From positions 1-34,988 of the forward strand of contig DIYM01000036.1 of assembly GCA_002429045.1 (NCBI GenBank): a stretch of 34,988 bases of DNA. The letters are read 5' to 3'. The stretch is from Phycisphaerales bacterium UBA6054. Its GTDB lineage: Bacteria; Planctomycetota; Phycisphaerae; Phycisphaerales; UBA1924. The translations under genes and the position numbers were made by a program. Below are positions 25,313 to 32,731 of the stretch, one piece after another; positions within the stretch are counted from its first letter, which is position 1; the number at the start of each line of letters is the position of its first letter. The notes under the pieces were generated by a model. The model saw nothing but the letters and a program-made list of their open reading frames with translations. It ran no database searches and was not told the origin of the DNA.

Positions 25313-26806
25313 TGCGTGGGAGGGCTCCCGCTCGGATTCGTACTCCACCGCCGCTCGGCGGATGCCGCCGAGCATGCCCTTGAACACGATGTGGTGGAAG
25401 GGCAGCACGCTGTACCAGTAGAGGATTCCGAGCAAGCCCTTGGGCATGAAGCGGGCCGACATGGTGAAGTCGCACCGGGCCTGACCGTTGTCGTTCGGTT
25501 CGTCTTCTTTGGGTTCGATCGTGAAGGTCAGCATCGCCTCGCCCGGCAGTCTCATCTCGGCGCGGAGGGCGAGGAGGCGGTCGGGCTCGACGCCGACGAC
25601 GCGCCAGAAGTCGAGGGCCTCGCCGTAGCGCACGTTTTCGGCCTGGCGTCGCCCGCGTTTGAGACCGGGCCCGCCGACGACCTGGTCCATCCAGCCCCGG
25701 ATCTTCCACAGCCACTGGGCGGCGTACCAGCCGTGCCCGCCGCCCACGCGGCACGCGGCGACGTACGCGGCGTGTGCGGACGTCTCGATCCCGATCGTGC
25801 GCTCGTCGAGGTAGCTCGTCCCGCCCGCCCAGTCCGGGTCGCCCGGCACGACGCCGGCGGCCGACCACGCGGTCTCGACCTCGTTCTGCTCGGTCTTCTG
25901 TAGCGCCAGCACGATGGCGTTCCGCACGCCGATCCGGGCCCGCGGGATCAATCGGTCGGCGGCGTCGGAGGTGACGACCACGCGGTTGCGCAGCCCTTCG
26001 GCCAGCGGGCGGGCGATCGCGGGCGTCACCGGCGTGACCAGCCCGATCCAAAGACTGCTGAGTTTGGGCGTGAGCACCGGCAGCGGGATGATGATGCGTC
26101 TGCGCAGCCCCAACTCCTCGGCCGCGATGTGCATGAGCTCGCTGTAGCGCACGGCGTCGGGCCCGCCGATCTCGATGACCTCGCCCGCGGTCTCGGGGGA
26201 CTTGAGGCACGCGACGAGGTCGGAGAGCACGTCCCGGATCGCGATGGGCTGGCACTCGGTCCGCACCCATCTCGGCGTGGTCATGATCGGCAGGCGCTCG
26301 GTGAGGTAGCGGAGGATCTCGAACGACGCCGAGCCGGACCCGATGATCATCGCCGCCCGGAGCACGGTCACGGGCACGCCCGACTCGCGGAGCGCGGCTT
26401 CGACCTCGCGCCGAGACTCGAGGTGCTCGGAGAGGTCTTCGCCGGTCTCGCCCAGCCCGCCGAGGTAGATGATGCGCTCAAGCCCGGCCAGCTCGGCGGC
26501 TTTCGCGAACGATTTGGCCAGTTGCAGATCGCGCGACGCGAAATCGCCCACCGATGATTCCATCGCGTGGATCAGGTAGAACGCGGTGTCGCACCCCCGC
26601 ATCGCGTCCGCGGTGCGCTCGATATCCCCGACATCGCCGGCTTCGACCGAGACGCGATCGTCGCCAATCCATCGGCGTTGGCCGAGCTTCTTGGGCGTCC
26701 GCGCATAACAGCGGACCGGGAAGCCCTCGTCGAGCAAGCGCCCGACAAGGCGCCCGCCGACGTACCCGGTCGCGCCGGTGACAAAGACCGGCGCGGAGCC
26801 GGTCAC
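25310..26806 (-). CDS. SDR-family NAD(P)-binding protein with C-terminal DUF2867 domain
   Basis: About 498 residues. The N-terminal half is an atypical short-chain dehydrogenase of the NmrA/NDUFA9-like kind: FVTGATGYVGGRLVGRLL dinucleotide loop, FYLIHAMESS, IIYLGGLGE and the downstream VTVLRAAMIIGSGS. The C-terminal about 180 residues match the DUF2867 pattern (WKIRGWMDQVVGGPGLKRGRR, then ALDFWRVVGVEPDRLLALRAEMRLPGEAMLTF, ending WYSVLPFHHIVFKGML), a lipid-binding-like fold also found in polyketide cyclase relatives. The reaction is unknown. The GTG at 26806 forms a 4-nt start/stop overlap with the upstream DUF1338 gene, indicating translational coupling. A longer GTG start at 26839 is possible. 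Confidence 0.87.
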   Translation of the reverse strand: MTGSAPVFVTGATGYVGGRLVGRLLDEGFPVRCYARTPKKLGQRRWIGDDRVSVEAGDVGDIERTADAMRGCDTAFYLIHAMESSVGDFASRDLQLAKSFAKAAELAGLERIIYLGGLGETGEDLSEHLESRREVEAALRESGVPVTVLRAAMIIGSGSASFEILRYLTERLPIMTTPRWVRTECQPIAIRDVLSDLVACLKSPETAGEVIEIGGPDAVRYSELMHIAAEELGLRRRIIIPLPVLTPKLSSLWIGLVTPVTPAIARPLAEGLRNRVVVTSDAADRLIPRARIGVRNAIVLALQKTEQNEVETAWSAAGVVPGDPDWAGGTSYLDERTIGIETSAHAAYVAACRVGGGHGWYAAQWLWKIRGWMDQVVGGPGLKRGRRQAENVRYGEALDFWRVVGVEPDRLLALRAEMRLPGEAMLTFTIEPKEDEPNDNGQARCDFTMSARFMPKGLLGILYWYSVLPFHHIVFKGMLGGIRRAAVEYESEREPSHA

Positions 26807-28473
26807 GCCGTGGGCGTCGGTTGGAGGATCGCTTCGCACGCGGTGGCGTTCGCCCGCAGCGCATCGAGCGATTCGCGGCCGATCCGCTCGGTCATGCCCA
26901 ACGCGGCGTAGGTGTCCAGCAGCGACCGCGCCTCCTGCCCCGCGTAGATCGTGTCCGGGTCGATGATCGGGCGGCCGATGACCGACGAGAGATCGTCCTC
27001 GGTGCGCGCCGGGCCGTCGGCGTACACGGTGCGCGTGCCGTGCAGATCGAGGTTCGACGCGAAGATCCCCGCGGCGCTGAACGGCAGGAAGTCCTCGTAA
27101 CGCAGCCCCTCGACGTCCACGAACCCGCGCCGTATCAGGGCGTGGATGTCATCCCCGCCTAGCGGTGTGCCGGAGCGTGCGGCGTCGATCCCGCGTTGCG
27201 TCGCGCTGTACCTGCCGTACACCAGCCCCCGGGCGAGCAACTCGTCGAGCGACGACGGGAATCGCGCGAACGCCCCGCCCCGATCCGCGCCGGGTGATTC
27301 TGACGCGGCCAGGCACGCGTCGTACAACGCCCGCCCCTCGGGCGTGGTCGCATAGAAACGCTGCTCGATCTCACCGAACCGAGCGGTGTGCTCCGCTGGC
27401 GCCGTCGAGCCGTCCACGCCGCGGAAAAGCACCGGCTCGGTCAGCGCGCGGTACGCGTCCTGTCGGAGCAGCACGGGCACGCCCGCGGGCGGGCCCTCGG
27501 TGTGCTCCTTGAACCCCGAGTGGGGCAGGTCCGACAGCCGCAGGTCGTCCCCATCGAGTCGAGCCGCCAGGGCGTCGACGGCGTGCGCCCGGCGCGACGA
27601 ATCGACCGTGCGGATCTCGAACCCGCTCAGCGTTGCCCGGGACAGCTCGCGGAAGTGCAGGCGCATCCACGCGGTGTCGGCGTCGCGGATGAGCGCGTCG
27701 ACCGCCGCCCGCGCGAGCCGGTCGAACCCGGACCGCCCGATCTCGCCCATGCACAGCCGCATCGACGCGGTGTAGAGGTCCATGCAAAGCGTGTTGGGCG
27801 TCAGGTGATTCAGGTGATGCGAGTCGAAGCACGCGATATCGGCGGCGATCTTGAACCCGGCGTCGCACAGATCGTTGTACAACGCCAGGTCCCGGGCCGT
27901 GCCCTTCCACTTGAAGATGTGCCCGGTCGCTTCGCCGATCAGGGCCTGGGTGTCCGCCCCGCTGAGCCCCCCGTCGCGCTCGGCGGTCTCGATCAACTCC
28001 CGGGCGCGGTCCGTGAACACCCGCCGGTCGCCCAGGGCACGCTCGATCCGCCCCCTGAACGGCTCGGCGAACGCGTCGGTCTGCAGCAGCGATGTGAACA
28101 CGCGGTGCTCGGGCGACTCGGGCGAACGGAACGCGGTCGCGATCACGGGCTGGCTCTTGGGGCCGATGCCGGTCATGTCGTAGAACCCGTGGGGCTCGAG
28201 ACCGAAGCACGCGAAGAACCGCGAGACCCAGCGGTACTCCGCGGCGGTCCCGATCCGGATCGCGCCGTGGCGTTCACCCCCGAGCGCGTCCAACCGATCG
28301 TCCCCGACCGAGAAACCCCCATACACAGCCCCGAGCAGGTCGCACACGGCGCGGTTGACCACGCGGTTGACCAGCAGCGATCGGTCGTACAGCGGGACCT
28401 CGCGACCGAACATTTCCGAGAGAGAAGCGAACAAACGGTGCTGCATCTGGATGGGGTCTGCGAACGCGGGCAT
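26803..28473 (-). CDS. DUF1338 family protein, 2-oxoadipate dioxygenase/decarboxylase (HglS)-like
   Basis: A 556-residue protein of the VOC-fold DUF1338 family, whose characterised member HglS is an Fe(II) enzyme converting 2-oxoadipate to D-2-hydroxyglutarate in lysine breakdown. Seen: GGERHGAIRIGT (His69), FDSHHLNHLTPNTL (His223 region) and the late RFGEIEQRFYATTPEGRALYD, all conserved in the family. The C-terminal YEDFLPFSAAGIFASNL is also typical. It is longer than usual (about 450-465), with the extra length between the second His motif and the RFGEIEQ segment (about residues 260-360). The ATG at 28473 has AAGGA about 10 nt upstream. First gene of the unit with the SDR gene and mgtE. Substrate by homology only; no other lysine-catabolism gene is nearby. 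Confidence 0.85.
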   Translation of the reverse strand: MPAFADPIQMQHRLFASLSEMFGREVPLYDRSLLVNRVVNRAVCDLLGAVYGGFSVGDDRLDALGGERHGAIRIGTAAEYRWVSRFFACFGLEPHGFYDMTGIGPKSQPVIATAFRSPESPEHRVFTSLLQTDAFAEPFRGRIERALGDRRVFTDRARELIETAERDGGLSGADTQALIGEATGHIFKWKGTARDLALYNDLCDAGFKIAADIACFDSHHLNHLTPNTLCMDLYTASMRLCMGEIGRSGFDRLARAAVDALIRDADTAWMRLHFRELSRATLSGFEIRTVDSSRRAHAVDALAARLDGDDLRLSDLPHSGFKEHTEGPPAGVPVLLRQDAYRALTEPVLFRGVDGSTAPAEHTARFGEIEQRFYATTPEGRALYDACLAASESPGADRGGAFARFPSSLDELLARGLVYGRYSATQRGIDAARSGTPLGGDDIHALIRRGFVDVEGLRYEDFLPFSAAGIFASNLDLHGTRTVYADGPARTEDDLSSVIGRPIIDPDTIYAGQEARSLLDTYAALGMTERIGRESLDALRANATACEAILQPTPTA

Positions 28474-28693
28474 GGGGTGTTTCCTTCTTGAAACCGGCGA
28501 CTGGCGTGCCCGGGATCCGGAGGGTTTTTCGTGATCGCAACGATAGGGCCCATCCACGCCGCGCGGGCCGCCCGGACGGTTCTCGGTCCTCGACCCAAAC
28601 CCGCGGGCCGACCCAATCCCCCCATCCGTTTCGGTCTCAGAGCGAATCGGGGGAGAACTCCTTGCCGGGGGGCTCGGTTGCGCCGCTTCGGAC

Positions 28694-28717
28694 CGATGCC
28701 CGAAGGCTGCGGCATCG
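28694..28717 (+). promoter_or_regulatory. Inverted repeat upstream of the pseudopilin gene
   Basis: CGATGCC and GGCATCG form a perfect 7-bp inverted repeat around a 10-nt loop, ending 25 nt before the pseudopilin ATG. It could be an operator or a leader hairpin. The remainder of the 269-bp divergent region (28474-28742) shows no gene. Confidence 0.3.
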
Positions 28718-28742
28718 CACGTTCGTAGTCGAGAGGAGAGTC

Positions 28743-29228
28743 ATGGCGCGATCCAATCACATTCGGTCCGGTTTCAGCCTCATCGAACTGCTCGTGGTGA
28801 TCGTGGTCATCGGGATTCTCGCGGCGGTGGTCGTCCCCAACACGATCATGGCCGGCGACTCGGCGCGGATCACCGCCACCGCCCAGGATCTGCGTTCCAT
28901 CGAGAAGGCCGTCGAAGCCTACCGCAACAGTTCGGGGCGATGGCCCCGCGATGTCAACAGGGCGGTCTTGCCCCCCGAGATCGCGCCCTCGTTCGCCAAG
29001 TCCGACCCGTTCGCCAAGGTCGTCCCGACCGGAGGCGTGTACGACTACGACGGGGCGACCGCATCTCGCGGCCCGCGCATCTCGATCCGATCGTCGAGCG
29101 GGAACAGCATCCCCAACGACGACACCATCCGGAAGATCGACCACGAGATCGACGACGGCGACATCACGACGGGGCGGTTCCGCAAGTCCGGCGGCACCAT
29201 CGAGTACTACCTGGTCGCGGGCGACTGA
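28743..29228 (+). CDS. Type II secretion/type IV pilin-like pseudopilin
   Basis: A 161-residue protein with a prepilin peptidase site: short basic leader MARSNHIRSG, cleavage before Phe11, Glu at mature position 5 (FSLIE), and a hydrophobic helix LLVVIVVIGILAAVVVP. The C-terminal domain is GspG-like in size: AQDLRSIEKAVEAYRNSSGRWPRD matches the helix and loop after the transmembrane segment of major pseudopilins. Calcium-site residues of true GspG are not clear, and no secretion machinery genes are nearby, so it may be one of the many scattered planctomycete pilin-like proteins. The start is fixed by GAGAGGAGAG just before the ATG. A PilZ-like gene follows after 36 nt. Confidence 0.9.
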   Translation: MARSNHIRSGFSLIELLVVIVVIGILAAVVVPNTIMAGDSARITATAQDLRSIEKAVEAYRNSSGRWPRDVNRAVLPPEIAPSFAKSDPFAKVVPTGGVYDYDGATASRGPRISIRSSSGNSIPNDDTIRKIDHEIDDGDITTGRFRKSGGTIEYYLVAGD

Positions 29229-29264
29229 TCCGCTCGAACACACTCTCACGCGAAGCACGCCATC

Positions 29265-30218
29265 ATGGGCAATAGCCGAAGCAAAGACTGTCTGGGCATC
29301 CTCGAAGAGGCCGCTTCACGCAACGCGCCGCTCTCGATGTCCAAGCCCGAGTCGATCGGGCGGGAACCCATGCCGCGAGGCCGGTTCCTCGCCCCCGAGA
29401 ACGACTCCATCGTGGTTGAGAACCTCCAGGTCCCGGGGCGCCGGGTGGATGTCCAGATCGGCTCGACGCTCGAAGCCTTCTTCCAGCACGAGGGCAGGCT
29501 GTACACCTTCAGCACCCGCGTGCTGGAGATGGACAAGCCAGTCCGCCTGAACGGCGATGTGCTGGTCAGGGGCATGAAGGTCACCGCGCCCTCCAAGGTC
29601 GAAGCCGGCAACCGCAGGCAGATCTACCGCCAGTCCTTCGCGCTCGTCAGCCCCCCGGTGGGGGTGTCCGCCTGGGCGATCCCCCGCACGGTGCTCACCG
29701 CCGACCAGGCCGAGTACCTGGCCGAGTTGGAGCAGGCCGAGTCCGTCAGGCCCCGGCCGGAGCCCGACGAGATCGCCGACCCGGGGAGGACCGAGTTCCT
29801 GATCGAGCGGTCGGGCGAGACCACCAATCAGATCAGATCAGCCGAGACGGTCAGGACCGCGATCCCCAGGCTCGAACTCGATCAGCTCGGCGACCTGACG
29901 CGGACGCCCCCGCACTGGTCCGGCGAGATCGCCGACGCGTCGGAGTTCGGGATCGGTCTGACGCTGCACGACGTCGTGTACTCCAGGCTCAAAGTGTTCC
30001 AGCCCCTCGCGATCCGGTTCACGCTGCCCGAGATCGAGACCCCGCTGCGGTTCCTGATGGAAGTCAGACGGGTGCAGCCGCTCAAGTCCGGGGCCCGTCT
30101 CGGCGGGCTGCTGCTTGTCAACGCCCGCCATCAGGCCGAGCTCAAGGCTTCTCGTGATGTCGCGTCGTTCGCGATCCAGCTCCAGCGCGAGCGGGTCCGC
30201 AGCAAGAAAGCCGGCTAG
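29265..30218 (+). CDS. YcgR-like PilZ-domain protein with split c-di-GMP motifs
   Basis: A 317-residue cytoplasmic protein. Residues about 55-110 resemble the YcgR N-terminal domain (VQIGSTLEAFFQHEGRLYTFSTRVLEM). A PilZ RxxxR motif follows (Arg118-Arg122 in RRQIYRQSF), and the second PilZ motif D/NxSxxG is at 224-229 (DASEFG). In ordinary PilZ domains these lie about 20-30 residues apart; here about 100 separate them, and the extra part (about 145-205) is acidic and linker-like (EPDEIADPGR, ERSGETTNQIRS). The C-terminal strands (FLMEVRRVQPLKSGARLGGLLLV) complete the barrel. It may couple c-di-GMP to the pilin-like system encoded just upstream (inference). No Shine-Dalgarno is obvious before the ATG. 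Confidence 0.75.
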   Translation: MGNSRSKDCLGILEEAASRNAPLSMSKPESIGREPMPRGRFLAPENDSIVVENLQVPGRRVDVQIGSTLEAFFQHEGRLYTFSTRVLEMDKPVRLNGDVLVRGMKVTAPSKVEAGNRRQIYRQSFALVSPPVGVSAWAIPRTVLTADQAEYLAELEQAESVRPRPEPDEIADPGRTEFLIERSGETTNQIRSAETVRTAIPRLELDQLGDLTRTPPHWSGEIADASEFGIGLTLHDVVYSRLKVFQPLAIRFTLPEIETPLRFLMEVRRVQPLKSGARLGGLLLVNARHQAELKASRDVASFAIQLQRERVRSKKAG

Positions 30219-30262
30219 CGGCCCGCGTCCGGGCGTCGTACCCTCTCGCCCGGAGGCGTGCC

Positions 30263-31399
30263 GTGCCGAGTGCGATCAACACAGCCCGGGTGTTCTGTGT
30301 CGCTTTGCTCCTGATCGTGGCCGGTGCCGCGCCGGGGCAGGACCCCGATCCCCCGCTCCGGATCGCCGTGATCGGTCTCGTGCACGGGCACGTCGAGGGC
30401 GTGCTCTGGGCGGCCCGCGACCGCGACGACCTCGAGATCGTGGGTGTCTACGACCCCAGCCCAGAGCTCTTCGAGAAGTTCAGCGCCGAGTACCGGCTCG
30501 CGGGCGATCTCTACTTCGATGACCTCGGCGCCATGCTCGACGCGACCGAGCCAGAGGCGGCCAGCGTCATGACTTCCACCGCGGGTCATCTGGCAGCGGT
30601 CCAAGCCTGTGCGCCGCGTGGCATCCACATGCTGGTCGAAAAGCCGCTGGCATTCGATACCACTGAAGCCGAGCGAATGGGTGATCTCGCCCGCGCTCAC
30701 GGCGTGCATCTGCTGACCAACTACGAAACGTCCTGGTACGCATCGGTCCGCACCGCGGCCCGACTGGCCCGGGAGACCGGCCCGATCAACCGCGCCGTGT
30801 TCCGCCACGGGCACAAAGGGCCGATCGAGATCGGGTGTGCGCCCGAGTTCCTCGAGTGGCTCACCGACCCCGTCGAGAACGGCGGCGGGGCGATCACCGA
30901 CTTCGGCTGCTACGGCGCCAACATCATGACGTGGCTCATGGACAACCGTCTTCCGGACACGGTGCTCGCCGCGGCGAGCACGCTGAAGCCAGACCTGTAC
31001 ACCCAAGTCGACGACGATGCCACGATCGTGCTCACGTACGGGCCGATCAACGAGCCGGGGCTGCCGCCCGCGCCCGGCGCAACCGCGGTGATCCAGGCGT
31101 CCTGGGCGTGGACCCACGACAACAAGGACGCCGACCTCCACACGCTCGGCGGGTCGTACCACGCACAGAAGTGGGACACGCTGACAACCCGCCCGCCGGA
31201 CGGCGAACGATCCTCGCGGCCCGTCGACGAACGCCCGTGGTACATGGCCGACGAATGGTCGTACCTGCGGGCCCTGGTCCGGGGCGAATGCGACGTCGAT
31301 CCGCTGAGCAGCCTGGAGAACAGCCTGATCGTCGCCCGCATCCTCGACGCCGCCCGCGAATCCGTGCGGACCGGTCGTGCGATTCGCCTGCGAGACTGA
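30263..31399 (+). CDS. Secreted Gfo/Idh/MocA family oxidoreductase
   Basis: A 378-residue protein with an N-terminal Sec-type signal (TARVFCVALLLIVAGAAPGQ) and no twin-arginine. The dinucleotide fold follows (RIAVIGLVHGHVEGVL; VGVYDPS), then the family EKP motif (Glu126-Lys127-Pro128), and the C-terminal substrate domain with GGGAITDFGCYGANIMTWL, where the usual His of the D-x-G-x-H pattern is Tyr. Substrate is probably a sugar or inositol derivative, unknown. The GTG at 30263 is fixed by CGGAGG 6 nt upstream, and a TACCCT box lies 18 nt before the start. Its stop abuts the stop of the convergent PIG-L gene with no gap. Confidence 0.87.
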   Translation: MPSAINTARVFCVALLLIVAGAAPGQDPDPPLRIAVIGLVHGHVEGVLWAARDRDDLEIVGVYDPSPELFEKFSAEYRLAGDLYFDDLGAMLDATEPEAASVMTSTAGHLAAVQACAPRGIHMLVEKPLAFDTTEAERMGDLARAHGVHLLTNYETSWYASVRTAARLARETGPINRAVFRHGHKGPIEIGCAPEFLEWLTDPVENGGGAITDFGCYGANIMTWLMDNRLPDTVLAAASTLKPDLYTQVDDDATIVLTYGPINEPGLPPAPGATAVIQASWAWTHDNKDADLHTLGGSYHAQKWDTLTTRPPDGERSSRPVDERPWYMADEWSYLRALVRGECDVDPLSSLENSLIVARILDAARESVRTGRAIRLRD

Positions 31400-32179
31400 C
31401 TACGACAGCGAACCGAGCGATCCGAATCCCACCGGCTCTTTCGTGTGGAACGCTTCGCCGTGCGTGACGCCGATCCGCGAGCCGAAGTAGGTGCCGGCCG
31501 CCTCGACCCAATCGACCACCCGCCGGTTCTTCTCGGGCAGCACGAACTGCGTGCGGTACGCCCGGATGGCATCGAGCTTGGTCCCCATCGCGCCGGTGAT
31601 ATCGAACACGAAGCTCGGATCGGCCACCCAACGCAGGTGGGTCGCGTAGTAGTAGAACAGCCACTTCGGATAGCACGGCGTGGTCTGGGCGCCGCCGTCT
31701 TCCACGCCCGGGCCGACGAGCAGATCGCCCGTCCAGAGGTCGACCGGGGCGGGCATGATGATCTTGCTGAGCTTGCTGTCGAACCGCGCGTCCTCGACGA
31801 TGCGCGTGACGGCCCGGTGGTCGGGGTGGGCGTCGACGGGATAGGTGGTGAACAGGATGTCCGCCTGCCACGCCCGGATGACGCCCGCGACCTTGTGCCG
31901 GTTCGAGACCGTGTGCTCGACTTCGCGGTTCGTGAACCCCAGCAGCATCCGCGTGAGCGGTGCGGCGTGCGGGTGCACGCCGGGATCGGGCGAGAGGACC
32001 TCGGTCGCCGCGGCGGTCTCTTCGGCCCGGATCTCCGGGCTGCCAAGAGGCGTGGGCTCGCCGTTCGTCACGTCGCAGAGCAGCACGTGGTGACCCTGCT
32101 CGGCGAGCCGGCGGATCGTCCCGCCCATGCCGAGTTCCTGATCATCGGGGTGCGGCCCGAAAACAACGATCCGTGCCAT
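31400..32179 (-). CDS. PIG-L family deacetylase
   Basis: A 259-residue zinc deacetylase of the LmbE/PIG-L fold, which removes acetyl from N-acetylglucosamine-like substrates. The N-terminal MARIVVFGPHPDDQELGMGGT carries the zinc and catalytic residues (His10, Asp12-Asp13) and HPDH is at 118-121, with THGEAF near the C-terminus. Size and motifs fit BshB/MshB-like enzymes; whether it serves bacillithiol synthesis or glycan processing is not decidable. The ATG at 32179 has GGGAG 7 nt upstream. It follows the small lipoprotein gene by 64 nt and converges with the Gfo/Idh gene, both possibly in sugar metabolism. Confidence 0.9.
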   Translation of the reverse strand: MARIVVFGPHPDDQELGMGGTIRRLAEQGHHVLLCDVTNGEPTPLGSPEIRAEETAAATEVLSPDPGVHPHAAPLTRMLLGFTNREVEHTVSNRHKVAGVIRAWQADILFTTYPVDAHPDHRAVTRIVEDARFDSKLSKIIMPAPVDLWTGDLLVGPGVEDGGAQTTPCYPKWLFYYYATHLRWVADPSFVFDITGAMGTKLDAIRAYRTQFVLPEKNRRVVDWVEAAGTYFGSRIGVTHGEAFHTKEPVGFGSLGSLS

Positions 32180-32243
32180 GTTTGAACTCCCGGCATACGC
32201 AATCCCCGCATGCAGCCAAGGCTCATGCCCGAGCGGATGCGAC

Positions 32244-32714
32244 TCAGTTGTACTTGTTCTCGACGACCACAAACGAGACGAGCTCGCGGTCGGACTCGGG
32301 CCCGTTCTCGATCTCGACGAGCACCACCGCCGCCGGGTCGCGCTGGGCGAAGAACCCGCCCGAGCGGAACACATCGCCGAACTCATCGACGAACGCGTTG
32401 AGCGGGAACTCCCAGGTCTGCCCGGGCTCGAGCGTGCCCGCATCGATCGAGAACGCCTGGTTCAGCCACAGACGCCCGGGCCCGAACGACGAGGCGGTGG
32501 TGTTGGTCATCCGCAGCGTGGTCACGTCCCGGAACACCTGGATGCCCGCCGATCCGCCCCGCGGCATCGATTCCGGGTACGCCGGACCGGGGTCGGCGCT
32601 CAGCTTCTCGCTGAACAGCTGGCACCCGCCCATCGGCGGCAGCCCGATCCCCAGCGCGACGACCAGGGCGACGCCCGCGAGGGGCACGATGCGGCGTTGG
32701 GTGTTCTCAGGCAC
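32244..32714 (-). CDS. Small predicted lipoprotein, function unknown
   Basis: A 156-residue protein with a basic start (MPENTQRR), a hydrophobic segment VPLAGVALVVALGIGLPP and the lipobox-like MGGC (Cys31). The mature part is about 125 residues, predicted mostly beta (FRDVTTLRMTNTTA, WEFPLNAFVDEFGDVFRSGGFFAQR, VVLVEIENGPESDRELVSFVVVENKYN). It has no family motif I recognise. The GTG start has GAGGA about 6 nt upstream. The start codon is only 17 bp from the divergent dus ATG. It is probably co-transcribed with the PIG-L gene downstream. Confidence 0.75.
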   Translation of the reverse strand: MPENTQRRIVPLAGVALVVALGIGLPPMGGCQLFSEKLSADPGPAYPESMPRGGSAGIQVFRDVTTLRMTNTTASSFGPGRLWLNQAFSIDAGTLEPGQTWEFPLNAFVDEFGDVFRSGGFFAQRDPAAVVLVEIENGPESDRELVSFVVVENKYN

Positions 32715-32718
32715 GCCC

Positions 32719-32724
32719 TATCCT
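32719..32724 (+). promoter_or_regulatory. Candidate -10 box (TATCCT) for dus
   Basis: TATCCT ends 7 nt before the dus ATG at 32732, with TTGGGT 16 bp upstream (32697-32702) as a partial -35. It overlaps the ribosome site of the divergent lipoprotein gene on the other strand. Confidence 0.4.
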
Positions 32725-32731
32725 CTGCCCG

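Noticed and set aside
25299..26270. Upstream extension of the MgtE frame
   Set aside because: It lies within the SDR/DUF2867 gene in another frame and shows shadow composition; MgtE homology begins at 25298.
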